Positions 1-9,846 are shown, counted from the first letter of the stretch. The stretch: 64,000 nucleotides of DNA from Herminiimonas sp. (GCF_030655415.1 NZ_JAURVN010000014.1:558001-622000), one strand, 5' to 3'. The notes: generated by a model from the sequence alone, not told the origin. Translations and numbers: made by a program.

Positions 1-1
1 G

Positions 2-163
2 CTTTATAGGAAAATCCCAATAAAAGCGCGCTTATTGGGCTATGTTGACGCGCAAATAAGGCTAACTAGCGCTCTGAATCGCACTGTTCGTAAGTTGTTT
101 GTAAGCAAAGGCACCGTTTTGGAACGCATGCGCCCCATCATGGGAGATGGCTATTCACGGTGA
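2..163 (+). CDS. 3' end of an unidentified gene, truncated by the window edge
   Basis: An open frame runs from the left edge to a TGA at 161-163 and gives 53 residues ending in MRPIMGDGYSR. It is basic and hydrophilic, and I do not recognise the family. It points at the bidirectional hairpin at 226-253, which would serve as its terminator and also that of the convergent metC. A short open frame at a window edge can arise by chance, so this is tentative. Confidence 0.35.
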   Translation, partial: LYRKIPIKARLLGYVDAQIRLTSALNRTVRKLFVSKGTVLERMRPIMGDGYSR

Positions 164-225
164 TTGCAGGAAATGGATTTGGATGAGGCGTGAACATGGA
201 TGGCGCAATAATCTTCGTCACAAAT

Positions 226-253
226 AAAAAAGCATCCAGTCGGATGCTTTTTT
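226..253. terminator. Bidirectional rho-independent terminator
   Basis: Stem GCATCC / GGATGC with loop AGTC, flanked by six A on the left and six T on the right. It works in both directions and lies 3 bases beyond the metC stop codon. Confidence 0.85.
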
Positions 254-255
254 AT

Positions 256-1422
256 TTATAAGAGTTTGAAGGCTTGCTCTATATCGGCGATCAAATCCTG
301 CGGATCTTCCAGCCCGATATTCAAGCGCACTAGTTGCCCTTGATGTGGCCAGTTATTCCGCATGTATTGCATGCGATATGGCACTGCCAGGCTATTCACG
401 CCGCCCCAGCTGAAACCAATCTTGAACAGCTTCAGGCTATCTACAAAGCGATCCGTCTGTGCTTCTGTGTAGCGAGGGTCAAACAAGACAGAAAACAATC
501 CACCAGCACCGCTGAAATCGCGCTTCCATATTTCATGCCCTGGACATTCAGGCAGTGCAGGATGCAAGACCGTCGCGATTTCCGGACGCGTCTGCAACCA
601 GCTGGCGATCTTGCGTGCAGTGGCATCATGCGCATCGAAACGCAACTTCATCGTTGGCAAGCTGCGCAGCACTAGATAACTGTCATCCGCGCTGACGCCA
701 AATCCGAGTCGCATGTGAGCCAATTCCAGCTTGTGATTCAAAGCTTGATCTTGCGTGATCACCGCACCCATCAATACATCCGAACCGCCAGATTGATATT
801 TAGTCAGCGCCTGCATAACAATGTCCACACCGAGGTCGAACGCACGCAAGGCGATCCCAGCCGACCACGTATTGTCGAGCGCGACCAATACGCCTTTTGC
901 ATGCGCTGCTTTGCAAATGGCAGGAATGTCAGGCACTTCCATAGAGACCGAACCTGGTGCTTCGGTCCAAATCAATTTGGTATTCGACTGAATCAAATCC
1001 GTGATGCCGCTGCCGATCAAAGGATCGTAATAACGCGCGCTGATGCCGAAGTCTTGCTCCAGCCAATTAGCCAGTTCACGATTCGGGTTATAGACGTTAT
1101 CGGGAATCAGTACATCGTCGCCGCTTTTCAGAAAAGCGAAGTCGACCATCGCAATCGCGGACAAGCCGCTGGGCGCGAGCAGGCAATGCTTGCCATCTTC
1201 AATCGCGGCGAGACGTGCTTCCAGCGTGAAGGTAGTTGGTGTGCCGTGCAGGCCGTAGGTATATGCAGTTTTGTCCTGCCAGTTGCGTGAGCGCATGCTG
1301 GCTACATCCTTGAACAATACTGTCGATGCGTGGTGTATCGCTTGCGGGAATGCGGCAAATCCTTCCGGCGCCACATAGTCATTGTGTATCAGTGCGGTTT
1401 GGAAGGATGGGCGATCTGCCAC
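256..1422 (-). CDS. metC: Cystathionine beta-lyase (PLP-dependent)
   Basis: This 388 aa protein belongs to the Cys/Met-metabolism PLP enzyme family (aspartate aminotransferase fold). The family cleaves cystathionine to homocysteine, pyruvate and ammonia in methionine synthesis, in the cytoplasm. Visible marks are the YGLHGTPTT segment (about 56-64), the cofactor-binding Asp in ALDNTW (183) and the PLP lysine in LTKYQSGGSD (Lys208). Length and the start MADRPSFQTALIH fit MetC rather than the somewhat different MetB/MetZ proteins. It is monocistronic and ends at a strong hairpin. Related gamma-synthases or gamma-lyases share these motifs, so the exact substrate is an inference. Confidence 0.88.
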   Translation of the reverse strand: MADRPSFQTALIHNDYVAPEGFAAFPQAIHHASTVLFKDVASMRSRNWQDKTAYTYGLHGTPTTFTLEARLAAIEDGKHCLLAPSGLSAIAMVDFAFLKSGDDVLIPDNVYNPNRELANWLEQDFGISARYYDPLIGSGITDLIQSNTKLIWTEAPGSVSMEVPDIPAICKAAHAKGVLVALDNTWSAGIALRAFDLGVDIVMQALTKYQSGGSDVLMGAVITQDQALNHKLELAHMRLGFGVSADDSYLVLRSLPTMKLRFDAHDATARKIASWLQTRPEIATVLHPALPECPGHEIWKRDFSGAGGLFSVLFDPRYTEAQTDRFVDSLKLFKIGFSWGGVNSLAVPYRMQYMRNNWPHQGQLVRLNIGLEDPQDLIADIEQAFKLL

Positions 1423-1468
1423 GCGATTCTCCGATCGGGAATGAATACTTTTCTAGCTAGCTGCGATA

Positions 1469-1966
1469 TTACTGCTTGCTGACGACGCCCTTGCCTGCTT
1501 TGGACGAAGTTTGCTTTTGAGCTTGCGGAATAATTTTCAGCGTAAACGGTTTGGTAATCGAGCCGTCAGCCGACATCCAGGTACCTACCAGAACATCACC
1601 TTCCAGCTTGCCATCCCATTGGCCGGAAATATCGGTACCGTTGACAGACTCTTCCATGAACAGAACGCCATCTTTCTCGATGTCACCAGCTAACAATATC
1701 TTGTGCGAATTACCGAAGATGAAATATTCGCCTTCATGGCCTTCATCGACTTCTGCTTTTGGACGCAGGTTAACTTGTATCTGCACATCACCGACCGTAC
1801 CGCGCAACGCTACCGGTTTCTGAAAAATGACAGGCGCAGCCGATACCGCTACCGGTGCTGCTGCAGGAACTGCAATCACTGCCACTGGCTTCACGTCTGC
1901 AGCAAAACCATTCGCGGCCAAAACCAGCGTTGCAATCAGCGATACGTTCAAAACTTTTTTCATCAT
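1469..1966 (-). CDS. Exported protein of unknown function
   Basis: The protein has 165 residues from the ATG at 1966. That ATG overlaps the rimO stop as ATGA, which is why I prefer it to the GTG at 1978. The N-terminus [19 protein letters not shown] is a typical Sec signal peptide with cleavage near GFAA. An Ala/Val/Pro-rich stretch follows (about 25-50), then a beta-rich region with [17 protein letters not shown], and a Lys/Ser-rich tail. No catalytic motif is evident and I do not recognise the family. The coupling with rimO suggests co-expression, not a shared function. Confidence 0.7.
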   Translation of the reverse strand: MMKKVLNVSLIATLVLAANGFAADVKPVAVIAVPAAAPVAVSAAPVIFQKPVALRGTVGDVQIQVNLRPKAEVDEGHEGEYFIFGNSHKILLAGDIEKDGVLFMEESVNGTDISGQWDGKLEGDVLVGTWMSADGSITKPFTLKIIPQAQKQTSSKAGKGVVSKQ

Positions 1967-3327
1967 GCTTCGGCCCACAGATCATGCGCATCGGCGCCAG
2001 TGATTTTGACATCGACGAATTCGCCGACCTTGTATTTGATATGCGGCTCGTACGGTGCTTTGACGTAGACCACGCCATCGATTTCCGGCGCATCCGCACC
2101 TGAACGCGCAGTTGCTGCGCCGGTGCGGCTGACTTCATCAACCAGTACGCGCATGGTTTTGCCGACTTTGGCCTGCAAACGTTTTTTGGAAATTTCTTCC
2201 TGCAATAACATCACGCGGCCACGACGTTCTTCACGTACTTCTTCCGGCACTGCGTTTGGAATATCGTTGGCGGTTGCACCTTCGACTGGCGAGTAAGCAA
2301 AGCAACCCAGCCTATCGATTTCCGCTTCCTTCAAAAAGTCGAGCAGGTATTCGAATTCAGCTTCTGTCTCGCCAGGGAAGCCGGCGATGAAGGTCGAACG
2401 AATCGTCAAATCAGGACACATCGCACGCCATGCCTGGATGCGTTCGATATTCTTTTCACCGCTTGCTGGGCGCTTCATGCGCTTCAACACATCTGGATGC
2501 GCATGCTGCAAAGGCACGTCCAGATACGGCAGGATTTTGCCTTCGGCCATCATCGGAATGATCGCGTCCACGTGCGGATATGGGTAGACGTAATGCAAAC
2601 GCACCCACGCGCCGTACGGAGCCGCCAGTTCACCCAGCGCTTCGACCAGTTGCGTCATGTGTGTTTTGACCGGCTTGCCGTTCCAGAAGCCCATGCGGAA
2701 TTTGATATCAACGCCATACGCGCTGGTGTCTTGTGAAATGACCAGCAATTCTTTCACGCCGGCTTTGAACAGATTTTCCGCTTCCATCATCACATCGGCA
2801 ATCGGGCGCGACACCAGATCGCCGCGCATCGATGGAATGATGCAGAAGCTGCAACGATGGTTACAGCCTTCAGAAATTTTCAGGTAAGCAAAATGTTTAG
2901 GCGTCAACTTGACGCCTTGTGGTGGCAACAAATCAAGGAAAGGTGCGTGCGGCTTAGGCATGTGCAAATGCACAGCATCCATTACTTCGCCCAGCGCGTG
3001 CGGGCCGGTAACGGCTAACACTTTTGGATGGACTTTCAAAATGATGTCGTCGCCGTTGGCGTCTTTTTTTGCGCCTAGGCAACCAGTTACGATGACCTTG
3101 CCGTTTTCATTCAGCGCTTCGCCAATTGCGTCTAGCGATTCCTGCACGGCGGCGTCGATGAAGCCGCAAGTGTTGACGATGACCAAATCCGCGCCGTCGT
3201 AGGACTTGGCGGTGTCATAGCCTTCTGCGCGCAGCTGGGTGAGGATTTGTTCGGAATCGACCAAAGCTTTCGGGCATCCGAGGGAAACGAAGCCGATTTT
3301 TGGCGTTACTTGAAGTGCGTTGGTCAT
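1963..3327 (-). CDS. rimO: Ribosomal protein S12 methylthiotransferase
   Basis: RimO adds a methylthio group to the beta carbon of the conserved aspartate of ribosomal protein S12, using radical SAM chemistry and two 4Fe-4S clusters. The 454 aa protein has the N-terminal UPF0004 domain with cysteines at 18, 54 and 83, the radical-SAM motif CNHRCSFC (Cys155, 159, 162), and a C-terminal TRAM domain. [13 protein letters not shown] is typical of RimO and separates it from MiaB. Its stop overlaps the next start by ATGA. Length matches the family. Confidence 0.95.
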   Translation of the reverse strand: MTNALQVTPKIGFVSLGCPKALVDSEQILTQLRAEGYDTAKSYDGADLVIVNTCGFIDAAVQESLDAIGEALNENGKVIVTGCLGAKKDANGDDIILKVHPKVLAVTGPHALGEVMDAVHLHMPKPHAPFLDLLPPQGVKLTPKHFAYLKISEGCNHRCSFCIIPSMRGDLVSRPIADVMMEAENLFKAGVKELLVISQDTSAYGVDIKFRMGFWNGKPVKTHMTQLVEALGELAAPYGAWVRLHYVYPYPHVDAIIPMMAEGKILPYLDVPLQHAHPDVLKRMKRPASGEKNIERIQAWRAMCPDLTIRSTFIAGFPGETEAEFEYLLDFLKEAEIDRLGCFAYSPVEGATANDIPNAVPEEVREERRGRVMLLQEEISKKRLQAKVGKTMRVLVDEVSRTGAATARSGADAPEIDGVVYVKAPYEPHIKYKVGEFVDVKITGADAHDLWAEA

Positions 3328-3476
3328 GGCGAAAGGCAGGCAAAAAAGCGTGGAGTTTGGTGCAAACTAAGCGAAGCCGCTATTGTACCCTTTTGCCCGC
3401 TGAGCCCGCCACCTGATACGGCTGGCTCTGCCATTCTGTGGAGCGTGTTGCTTTACGTCCTACTTTACTTGTCGTT

Positions 3477-4046
3477 TTACTTATTATTTTTGTCGTTAGG
3501 CGGTGTTGGCGGCACAAAAGGGAAAGCGCCGAACATGTTTTTCGATTGCGTTTGCATCTGTTCCTGCATCTGCACAAACAGGTTTTTGCTCTGTTCGATG
3601 TAATTGCCCATCATGCCTTGCATCATCGGGCCCTGCACGTTCATGAACTGCGTCCACATTTCCGGACTGAACGGTTTGCCTTCGTACAAGCCTTTGGAGT
3701 TTTCCGTCAACTTGTTTTGAATATCGATGAAAGCCTGGATATTTTTTTCCAGATACGAGCCCATCATGCCTTGCATCGCATGGCCGTAATAACGAATGAT
3801 TTGCGACAGTGCTGCGCTGGAGAACATAGGCGAACCGTTCGACTCTTCTTCCAAAATGATCTGCAACAAAATGCTGCGCGTCAGATCTTCATCCGTCTTG
3901 GCATCGACTACTGAAAACTGTTCACTATCTAGCACCAGTTGTTTGACGTCGGCGAGCGTAATGTAAGAACTGGTTTGCGTATCGTACAAGCGACGATTCG
4001 GATACTTTTTGATCAAACGCTCGGCGGTTTTTTTAGTACTCGTCAT
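3477..4046 (-). CDS. phaR: Polyhydroxyalkanoate synthesis repressor PhaR
   Basis: PhaR binds DNA and PHA granules, and represses phasin and its own gene until polymer accumulates. The 189 aa product has the PHB/PHA accumulation-regulator DNA-binding domain at the N-terminus (RLIKKYPNRRLYDT, then SSYITLADV), followed by the PHB_acc repeats and a Met/Gln-rich C-terminal half. The start at 4046 (MTSTKKTAERLIKKYPN) puts the conserved motif at residue 10, as in homologues; the longer frame to 4157 has no family support. It lies directly downstream of phaC, with no phaA or phaB between them. Confidence 0.93.
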   Translation of the reverse strand: MTSTKKTAERLIKKYPNRRLYDTQTSSYITLADVKQLVLDSEQFSVVDAKTDEDLTRSILLQIILEEESNGSPMFSSAALSQIIRYYGHAMQGMMGSYLEKNIQAFIDIQNKLTENSKGLYEGKPFSPEMWTQFMNVQGPMMQGMMGNYIEQSKNLFVQMQEQMQTQSKNMFGAFPFVPPTPPNDKNNK

Positions 4047-4226
4047 CAGATTTCCCAACTTGTTGCGTCGCAACGCATTTATGTCTATCGTCTCAGAAAG
4101 CAAGCGGCGCTCACTTTTGCAACTCATTATAGTGCTAAAAAACAAAGGTTTACGCAACTAGTACTAGGTTTTACATTCCTGCCGCAGCGCAAGAAAAATC
4201 AATCATTCATACAGCCAACGCTGCAC

Positions 4227-5876
4227 TTAGCTTGCTTTCACCTTCACGTAACGACCAGGCGCTGCTTCTATCGCCTTGAATTCGGCGTTGCCCAAATTGC
4301 GCCTCGCCTTGATTTTTTTGCCGGAATGTTGCGCCAAAAATTCGGCCCAGGCTGGCCACCAACTACCTGACACTTCGGTCGCATCGGCCAGCCATGTCAA
4401 TGCATCTGCATCGTTTTTGGTTGCTGGCTTATCGTTGATCCAGTAATGCCGTTTGTTCTTGCCAGGCGGGTTGATCACGCCGGCAATGTGGCCTGATGCG
4501 CCAAGCACGAAATGATTTTGTTGCGGCTTTTTACGGTTCAGGATATTCGTCGATGCGTAAGCGCTGGTCCACGGCACGATGTGATCATCGCGCGAGCCAT
4601 AGATAAAACTAGGCGCATCAATTTTTCCGAAATCGATTTTCTTGCCGGCCAGTTTGAATTTACCGAACTGCTTCAGATTATTTTCCAGATAGGTATTGCG
4701 TAGATACCAGCAATACATAGGACCAGGAAGATTGGTGCTGTCGGCATTCCAGTACAGCATGTCGAAAGGCGCAGGATTCTCGCCCTTCAGATAATGCGAT
4801 GTGACGTAACTCCAGATCAATTCATTCGAACGCAAGCTGGCAAAGGCGGCATTGAAATCCAGACCTTTCATCAAACCGCCCTGCCCGATTGCTTGTTCGG
4901 TTTCCTTCACTTTCTCTTCGTCGATATACACATCGAGCATGCCCGTATCGGAGAAATCAATGAAGGTCGTCAGCAAAGTCAAACTGGCAATCGGTTTGTC
5001 GCCGCGTGCACATGCCAGCGCCAATGCATTCGTCAGCATCGTGCCGCCTACGCAAAAACCCAGCACATTGATTTTTTCCTGAGACGAAACCGATTGCGCC
5101 ACGGCGATCGCTTTCAGTACGCCGGTTTCGATATAGTCGTCCCAAGTCGCACCTGCAATCGACGCGTCGGCATTGCGCCATGAAATCAGGAACACCGTAT
5201 GCCCTTGCTCGACCGCATAACGCACAAAGGAATTATGTGGCTGCAAATCGAGGATGTAATACTTGTTGATGCAAGGCGGCACCAACAGCAAAGGCCGTTC
5301 GTAAACCGTAGGCGTCAATGGCGAGTATTGCAGCAGCTGAAACAACTCGTTTTCATAGACAACGGCACCTTCGGTGATCGCCACATTGCGACCGACTTCA
5401 AAAGCTGATTCATCGCTCTGCGAGATACGCCCTTTTTGTATATCTTCAAACAAATGCTTGAGACCAGTAGTCAGACTTTCGCCTTTGGTCTCTATAATTT
5501 TTTGCTGCGCTTCAGGATTGGAAAAAAGAAAATTGGCGGGTGACATTGCGTTCACCATTTGCTCGACTGCAAAGCGAATTTTTTGCTTTGCTTTCGGCGG
5601 TACTTGCATCGCATCCGCCATCGCCGCCAGATATTTTCCGTTGAGCAAATAGGCGGCCGCGTTGAATGCGTGCAAGCTACTCGATTGCCAAGCTGGATTG
5701 GCAAAGCGTCTATCAGTAACCGCCGGCACTTGTGCGGTCAGCATCTGCTGCCACAGCGTTGAAAACTCTTGTGCATAACGGCCCTGCAATTCTGCGGCAA
5801 TCGCGGGATCAATTACAGGATCGATATGCATGCTTGCGTCACTTGCGGAGGATTCAGGCGCATCTGTTTTATTCAT
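4227..5876 (-). CDS. phaC: Class I poly(3-hydroxyalkanoate) synthase
   Basis: PhaC polymerises 3-hydroxyacyl-CoA into polyhydroxybutyrate at the granule surface. The 549 aa protein has the N-terminal PhaC domain and an alpha/beta-hydrolase core. The lipase-like box GFCVGG holds nucleophile Cys275; the other triad members are Asp431 (GSRDDHIVPW) and His463 (SGHIAGVINPP). Length and motifs fit the single-subunit class I enzymes of Cupriavidus type. The N-terminus is shorter than in C. necator (589 aa). It is the upstream gene of a phaC-phaR pair. The thiolase and reductase genes are not in this window. Confidence 0.95.
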   Translation of the reverse strand: MNKTDAPESSASDASMHIDPVIDPAIAAELQGRYAQEFSTLWQQMLTAQVPAVTDRRFANPAWQSSSLHAFNAAAYLLNGKYLAAMADAMQVPPKAKQKIRFAVEQMVNAMSPANFLFSNPEAQQKIIETKGESLTTGLKHLFEDIQKGRISQSDESAFEVGRNVAITEGAVVYENELFQLLQYSPLTPTVYERPLLLVPPCINKYYILDLQPHNSFVRYAVEQGHTVFLISWRNADASIAGATWDDYIETGVLKAIAVAQSVSSQEKINVLGFCVGGTMLTNALALACARGDKPIASLTLLTTFIDFSDTGMLDVYIDEEKVKETEQAIGQGGLMKGLDFNAAFASLRSNELIWSYVTSHYLKGENPAPFDMLYWNADSTNLPGPMYCWYLRNTYLENNLKQFGKFKLAGKKIDFGKIDAPSFIYGSRDDHIVPWTSAYASTNILNRKKPQQNHFVLGASGHIAGVINPPGKNKRHYWINDKPATKNDADALTWLADATEVSGSWWPAWAEFLAQHSGKKIKARRNLGNAEFKAIEAAPGRYVKVKAS

Positions 5877-5931
5877 GCTGGCAATTCTCTTTTCGAGTAT
5901 CTTTGCGGTTTGAATTTCACTTCAGGCATCC

Positions 5932-6177
5932 ATGTACATTATTGCCATTGCTTGGATCTACGTCGTCTTCATGATGGCGATCATGGAAACCACGGCCATC
6001 GCGGGCATCATGACTTTTTTGCTGTATGGCGTGCTGCCGGTAGCGATTATTGTATACGTGATGGGTACAGGCGGACGCAAGCGCAAGCGACGTGCGCAAG
6101 AAATACAGCGGCAGGAAGAATTAAAACAGGAAAGATTGAAGCAAGAAGTGCTGCAGAAAGAAATAGACGACGCTTAA
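5932..6177 (+). CDS. Small membrane protein of unknown function
   Basis: The product has 81 residues. Two hydrophobic segments (about 3-22 and 25-43, the second ending VAIIVYVMGTG) come before a Lys/Arg block (RKRKRR) and a Glu/Gln/Lys-rich helix that looks like a short coiled coil (about 53-80). The positive block after the second segment suggests both ends face the cytoplasm. It diverges from phaC across a 55-base gap. I do not recognise the family. Its compositional order (membrane anchor, basic block, helix) argues that it is a real gene. Confidence 0.6.
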   Translation: MYIIAIAWIYVVFMMAIMETTAIAGIMTFLLYGVLPVAIIVYVMGTGGRKRKRRAQEIQRQEELKQERLKQEVLQKEIDDA

Positions 6178-6258
6178 CTTGCAGAACGCAAGTTAGAAGT
6201 TTGAAATGAAAAATTAAAGCTGAATGTAAGTCGAGAATTAAAGCAGTTTTGCTTCAGC

Positions 6259-7011
6259 TTACTCAAGCCAGATGAATGATCCCATACGGCCAGTCACACC
6301 ATCGCGGCGAAAGGAATAAAACTTTCCTGGCTCGCTCACCGTACAAGAATTTCCCCCACTGACTTGCGTGACGCCGGCCTTCGCCAACGTCTGCCGCGCC
6401 AATTGGTAAATATCCGCCAAGTATTTTCCCGGACGTGTGTCTATCGGTTTGAACGCAGCCTCCATCGCAGCATCTTTCGCAACGAAAACCTGCACAACAT
6501 CTTCACCGACTTCAAAGTGAAGCGGGCCAATTGCCGGCCCTAAGCAAGCATGCAAATTGCCGGCACCAGCTTCACGCATGGCGGCAACTGTATTTTCCAA
6601 TATGCCGCCAGCCAAACCACGCCAACCTGCATGAGCAGCACCCACTACTCGTCCTTCTGCATCGGCAAACAACACCGGCAAACAATCAGCCGTCATGATG
6701 GCGCACACCACGCCGCGCTGCGTCGTAAAACTGGCATCAGCATCCGGTGCATCCGTCACTTGCGCGGCATCGATCACCGTCGTGCCGTGAACCTGCGTCA
6801 ACCACGCCGGCTCGCTAGGAAAATATTTGCGTATTTGCGCGCGATTCTTTTGCACATGTTCAATCGTATCGCCGACATGAACGCCTAGATTCAAACCACT
6901 TCCACCTGATCCATCGTCATACGGTGACAAACTATTCCCACAGGCACGCGTAGTCTGCAGCGCGCGCACCGATGGCAAAGTTTTTCCCCATTGCGGCAGT
7001 ATGATTTCCAT
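6259..7011 (-). CDS. pgeF: YfiH/LACC1-family protein (peptidoglycan editing factor PgeF)
   Basis: The 250 aa protein is of the multicopper polyphenol oxidase / YfiH (PgeF, LACC1) family. Bacterial members correct mis-incorporated L-Ser in muropeptides, and human LACC1 acts on purine nucleosides. The family's metal and catalytic residues are visible in HAGWRGL (about residue 130), MTADCLPVLF and the C-terminal SFRRDGVTGRMGSFIWL. It is followed downstream by convergent phaC-side genes and preceded by rluD, the usual rluD-yfiH order. Enzymatic activity in this organism is inferred from family only. Confidence 0.9.
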   Translation of the reverse strand: MEIILPQWGKTLPSVRALQTTRACGNSLSPYDDGSGGSGLNLGVHVGDTIEHVQKNRAQIRKYFPSEPAWLTQVHGTTVIDAAQVTDAPDADASFTTQRGVVCAIMTADCLPVLFADAEGRVVGAAHAGWRGLAGGILENTVAAMREAGAGNLHACLGPAIGPLHFEVGEDVVQVFVAKDAAMEAAFKPIDTRPGKYLADIYQLARQTLAKAGVTQVSGGNSCTVSEPGKFYSFRRDGVTGRMGSFIWLE

Positions 7012-7101
7012 CGTCAGGTTTTAATTTGAATGTAGATCAGAAGAAAAATCAGCGTAGATCAGGAAGTGCCTAATGAAAAGCACCTCCTCATAAAACACAA
7101 A

Positions 7102-8130
7102 TCAATAAGATTTGATGCCGCTACGCGCAATCAGGTCTGCAAAGTCTTGCGGCAATTCAGCAGACCATTCGACAGCTTCGCCAGTTACAGGATGAATTAA
7201 TCCCAACCGTCGTGCATGCAAAGCCTGACGCGGGAACACCGTAGTCAGATGCTGCTTGCCGTACAAGGCATCGCCCACCAGCGCAAAACCGATCGATTGC
7301 ATGTGCACACGAATTTGATGTGTGCGTCCGGTTTCCAACTGGCACAGCATCAAGCTGACCGGACGACTATCCAGCATGCCGGTTGCCAGACGCTGGAAAT
7401 GCGTGACAGCAGGTTTCGCTGTCAGGTTTTCAGAAACCGCCATTTTCACGCGGTCACGCGAATGACGGCCAATAGCAGCATCGATTTTCCCTGCCGCATT
7501 CGGCGTACCCCAGACCAAGGCAAGATATTCACGCTTGACGGTACGCGCCTGCAATTGGCGCACCAGATCCGTATGCGCCACCAGGGTTTTCGCTACGACC
7601 ATCAAGCCGGTAGTGTCCTTATCCAAACGATGGACGATGCCTGCGCGTGGCACACCGGAAATTGCCGGCATGTAATGCAGCAAGCCGTTCAACATCGTGC
7701 CCGACCAGTTACCGGCGGCAGGATGCACGACGAGGCCAGACGGTTTGTCCAAGACTAGGATCGCAGCATCTTCATGCGCAATCTTCAAATCCATCGCCTC
7801 CGGCTTGAAAGCCTCGTCTTCAGGTGCTGGTTGTGGATAAATGACGACTTTTTCATCGCCATATACGGTCATTTTGGCACGCGCCACTTCGCCGTCCAGA
7901 TTGACGTGACCGCCATCTATCCATTGCTGCAAGCGGCTGCGGGAGTATTGCGGAACAAGGGTAGAAAGTACCTTGTCCAAGCGTACGCCACAGACTTCTG
8001 GCGTTAATTCAAGCTCTATCGGGGCGACGTCAAAGACATCGCCATCAACTTCTTCGATGCTGTCCAAATCAGCGGCTGGCATCGTTTTATTCAAAATCGG
8101 TGTTTCAGTTGGGTTCACTGCAAGTCCCAT
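7102..8130 (-). CDS. rluD: 23S rRNA pseudouridine synthase RluD
   Basis: RluD makes pseudouridines in helix 69 of 23S rRNA (1911, 1915, 1917 in E. coli) and is needed for normal large-subunit assembly. The 342 aa protein has an S4 RNA-binding domain (VRLDKVLSTLVPQYSRSRLQ, about 49-68) and the RluA-type catalytic motif HRLDKDTTGL with the nucleophilic Asp. The C-terminus carries the TGRTHQIRVHM motif. The N-terminal 45 residues are acidic and not conserved. RluC is a paralogue, but the pairing with bamD and pgeF favours RluD. Confidence 0.92.
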   Translation of the reverse strand: MGLAVNPTETPILNKTMPAADLDSIEEVDGDVFDVAPIELELTPEVCGVRLDKVLSTLVPQYSRSRLQQWIDGGHVNLDGEVARAKMTVYGDEKVVIYPQPAPEDEAFKPEAMDLKIAHEDAAILVLDKPSGLVVHPAAGNWSGTMLNGLLHYMPAISGVPRAGIVHRLDKDTTGLMVVAKTLVAHTDLVRQLQARTVKREYLALVWGTPNAAGKIDAAIGRHSRDRVKMAVSENLTAKPAVTHFQRLATGMLDSRPVSLMLCQLETGRTHQIRVHMQSIGFALVGDALYGKQHLTTVFPRQALHARRLGLIHPVTGEAVEWSAELPQDFADLIARSGIKSY

Positions 8131-8134
8131 CGGC

Positions 8135-8140
8135 TATAAT
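8135..8140 (+). promoter_or_regulatory. Sigma-70 -10 hexamer for bamD
   Basis: Perfect TATAAT just upstream of bamD, inside the divergent rluD/bamD interval. It would give a leader of roughly 28 bases before the bamD ATG. No strong -35 hexamer is seen. Confidence 0.5.
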
Positions 8141-8174
8141 CGTTCATTGTCTGGCGGTATCCTCGCAAAATCTC

Positions 8175-8975
8175 ATGCAAAAACAAATGTTAAAACTTAC
8201 TTACATCTCTCTTGCTTTCCTGTTGTCCGCGTGTAGCCTCACACCGGACCAAATTGACGAGACCAAAAACTGGTCGCCGTCCAAATTATACTCGGAGGCC
8301 CGCGAAGAGATGAATGCCGGTGACTTCACCAAGGCAATCGGCCACTTCGAAAAACTCGAATCGCGCTATCCGTTCGGTACTTATGCGCAACAAGCGCAAA
8401 TGGAAGTCGCCTACGCCTACTATCGCCAAGGTGATCAGCCACAGGCGCTGGCCGCCGTCGAGCGCTTCATCAAACTGCATCCGGATCATCCGAATGTGGA
8501 TTACATGTACTACCTGCGCGGCCTGATTAACTTTAACGACAAGGTCAGCATCTTTGACTTCGTGTCCAGCCAGGATCCAACAGAACGCGATCCGAAAGCA
8601 GCGCGTGAAGCCTTCGACGCATTCAAGCAGTTGACTGAACGTTTCCCAAACAGCAAATATGCACCTGATGCGACAGCGCGCATGGCCTATCTGGTCAACG
8701 CGATGGCGCAATACGATGTTCACGTCGCCAACTATTACTATCGTCGCGGCGCCTACCTTGCCGCAGCAAATCGTGCACAAGCAGCCGTCAAGAACTACCC
8801 TGGCGCTCCAGCAGCCGAAGGTGCGTTGTACGTCATGATGAAATCATACGAAGCCTTGGACCTGCCGCAATTACGCGACGATGCAGAGCGCGTCTTGAGA
8901 ACCAATTTCCCGAACAGCGTCTATTTCTCGGGTGGGCCTAAGAAATACGTACCTTGGTGGCAAGTCTGGAATTAA
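8175..8975 (+). CDS. bamD: Outer membrane protein assembly factor BamD (lipoprotein)
   Basis: BamD is an essential lipoprotein of the BAM complex that folds beta-barrel proteins into the outer membrane. The product has 266 residues, with a lipoprotein signal ending LLSAC (Cys20), followed by TPR repeats: KLYSEAREEMNAGDFTKAIGHFE style helices, then YAQQAQMEVAYAYYRQGD. The start at 8175 puts the lipobox about 17-20 residues in; the longer frame begins with GTG at 8100 inside the rluD start region and is unlikely. It ends at a strong bidirectional terminator. Confidence 0.95.
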   Translation: MQKQMLKLTYISLAFLLSACSLTPDQIDETKNWSPSKLYSEAREEMNAGDFTKAIGHFEKLESRYPFGTYAQQAQMEVAYAYYRQGDQPQALAAVERFIKLHPDHPNVDYMYYLRGLINFNDKVSIFDFVSSQDPTERDPKAAREAFDAFKQLTERFPNSKYAPDATARMAYLVNAMAQYDVHVANYYYRRGAYLAAANRAQAAVKNYPGAPAAEGALYVMMKSYEALDLPQLRDDAERVLRTNFPNSVYFSGGPKKYVPWWQVWN

Positions 8976-8999
8976 ATCGGAGCAAGTAATTAGCTCATT

Positions 9000-9026
9000 A
9001 AAAAGCCTCGCATAGCGAGGCTTTTT
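9000..9026. terminator. Bidirectional rho-independent terminator
   Basis: Stem GCCTCGC / GCGAGGC with loop ATA, flanked by A5 and T5. It is shared by the convergent bamD and yaaA. Confidence 0.9.
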
Positions 9027-9032
9027 AATTGA

Positions 9033-9809
9033 TTAACTATTAATTCGTCTTCTGAAAACCCAAGAGCGTTCGGTTGACGTTGCTTCGTCGTAGGCGTAAC
9101 CATCGACATCGAAGCTTTTCAAAGCCTGTGGGCGTACCAGCCCTTTCACTGCAGCATAACGCGCCATCAAACCACGTGCGCGCTTGGCGTAAAACGAAAT
9201 GATTTTGTATTGGCCGTTTTTCCAGTCCTGAAAAACTGGCGTGATCACAGGCACATTCAACAATGCCGGCTTGACGACTTTGAAGTATTCTTCCGACGCT
9301 AGGTTGATCAAGGCAGAAGATTTTTGTTCGGCTATCACCTCGTTCAGAGCATGAGTAACGGTATCGCCCCAGAATGCGTACAAATCCTTACCAGCAGGAT
9401 TCGCAAGTTTGGTGCCCATCTCTAGGCGATAAGGTTGCATCAAGTCGAGAGGACGCAAGCTGCCGTACAGGCCGGATAAAATGCGTATATTCGATTGCGT
9501 GTAGGCGAGTTGCTTGTCATTCAAACTGGCCGCGTTCAATCCTTCATACACATCGCCGTTAAATGCGAGCATGGCTTGCTTGGAATTTTTCAGCGTAAAT
9601 TTGGATGACCACTCGGCATAGCGATTAGCATTCAGTGCGGCCAGAGGATCGGAGATATGCATCAAGCTGGCGATTTGATCCGGCGAATATTCGCGCAGGA
9701 TAGAAATCAATTCTGCAGATCGCTTGATGAAATCAGGTTTGGTGCTGATCTCCGTAGTGGCGGGCGTTTCATAATCAAGTGTTTTGGCAGGCGATAAAAC
9801 GATAAGCAT
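9033..9809 (-). CDS. yaaA: Peroxide stress protein YaaA
   Basis: YaaA (DUF328/UPF0246) lowers free iron and limits DNA and protein damage during peroxide stress; E. coli yaaA is in the OxyR regulon, and the fold binds DNA. The 258 aa product from the ATG at 9809 starts [16 protein letters not shown] and has the same length as E. coli YaaA. Further marks are [20 protein letters not shown] and the C-terminal [13 protein letters not shown]. The same frame stays open to 10040, but the extra 77 codons run through a 15-base tandem repeat and give a repetitive Phe/Gly peptide, so I leave them out. Confidence 0.92.
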   Translation of the reverse strand: MLIVLSPAKTLDYETPATTEISTKPDFIKRSAELISILREYSPDQIASLMHISDPLAALNANRYAEWSSKFTLKNSKQAMLAFNGDVYEGLNAASLNDKQLAYTQSNIRILSGLYGSLRPLDLMQPYRLEMGTKLANPAGKDLYAFWGDTVTHALNEVIAEQKSSALINLASEEYFKVVKPALLNVPVITPVFQDWKNGQYKIISFYAKRARGLMARYAAVKGLVRPQALKSFDVDGYAYDEATSTERSWVFRRRINS

Positions 9810-9846
9810 GTACAGTTCCGACGAAATAATTTTGCCTATGATACCT

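Noticed and set aside
715..1290. 191-codon plus-strand frame opposite metC
   Set aside because: Shadow of metC; no start context and composition typical of reversed codons.
6177..6195. Hairpin AACTTGC/GCAAGTT after the small membrane protein gene
   Set aside because: Short stem and no T run, so I do not call it a terminator.
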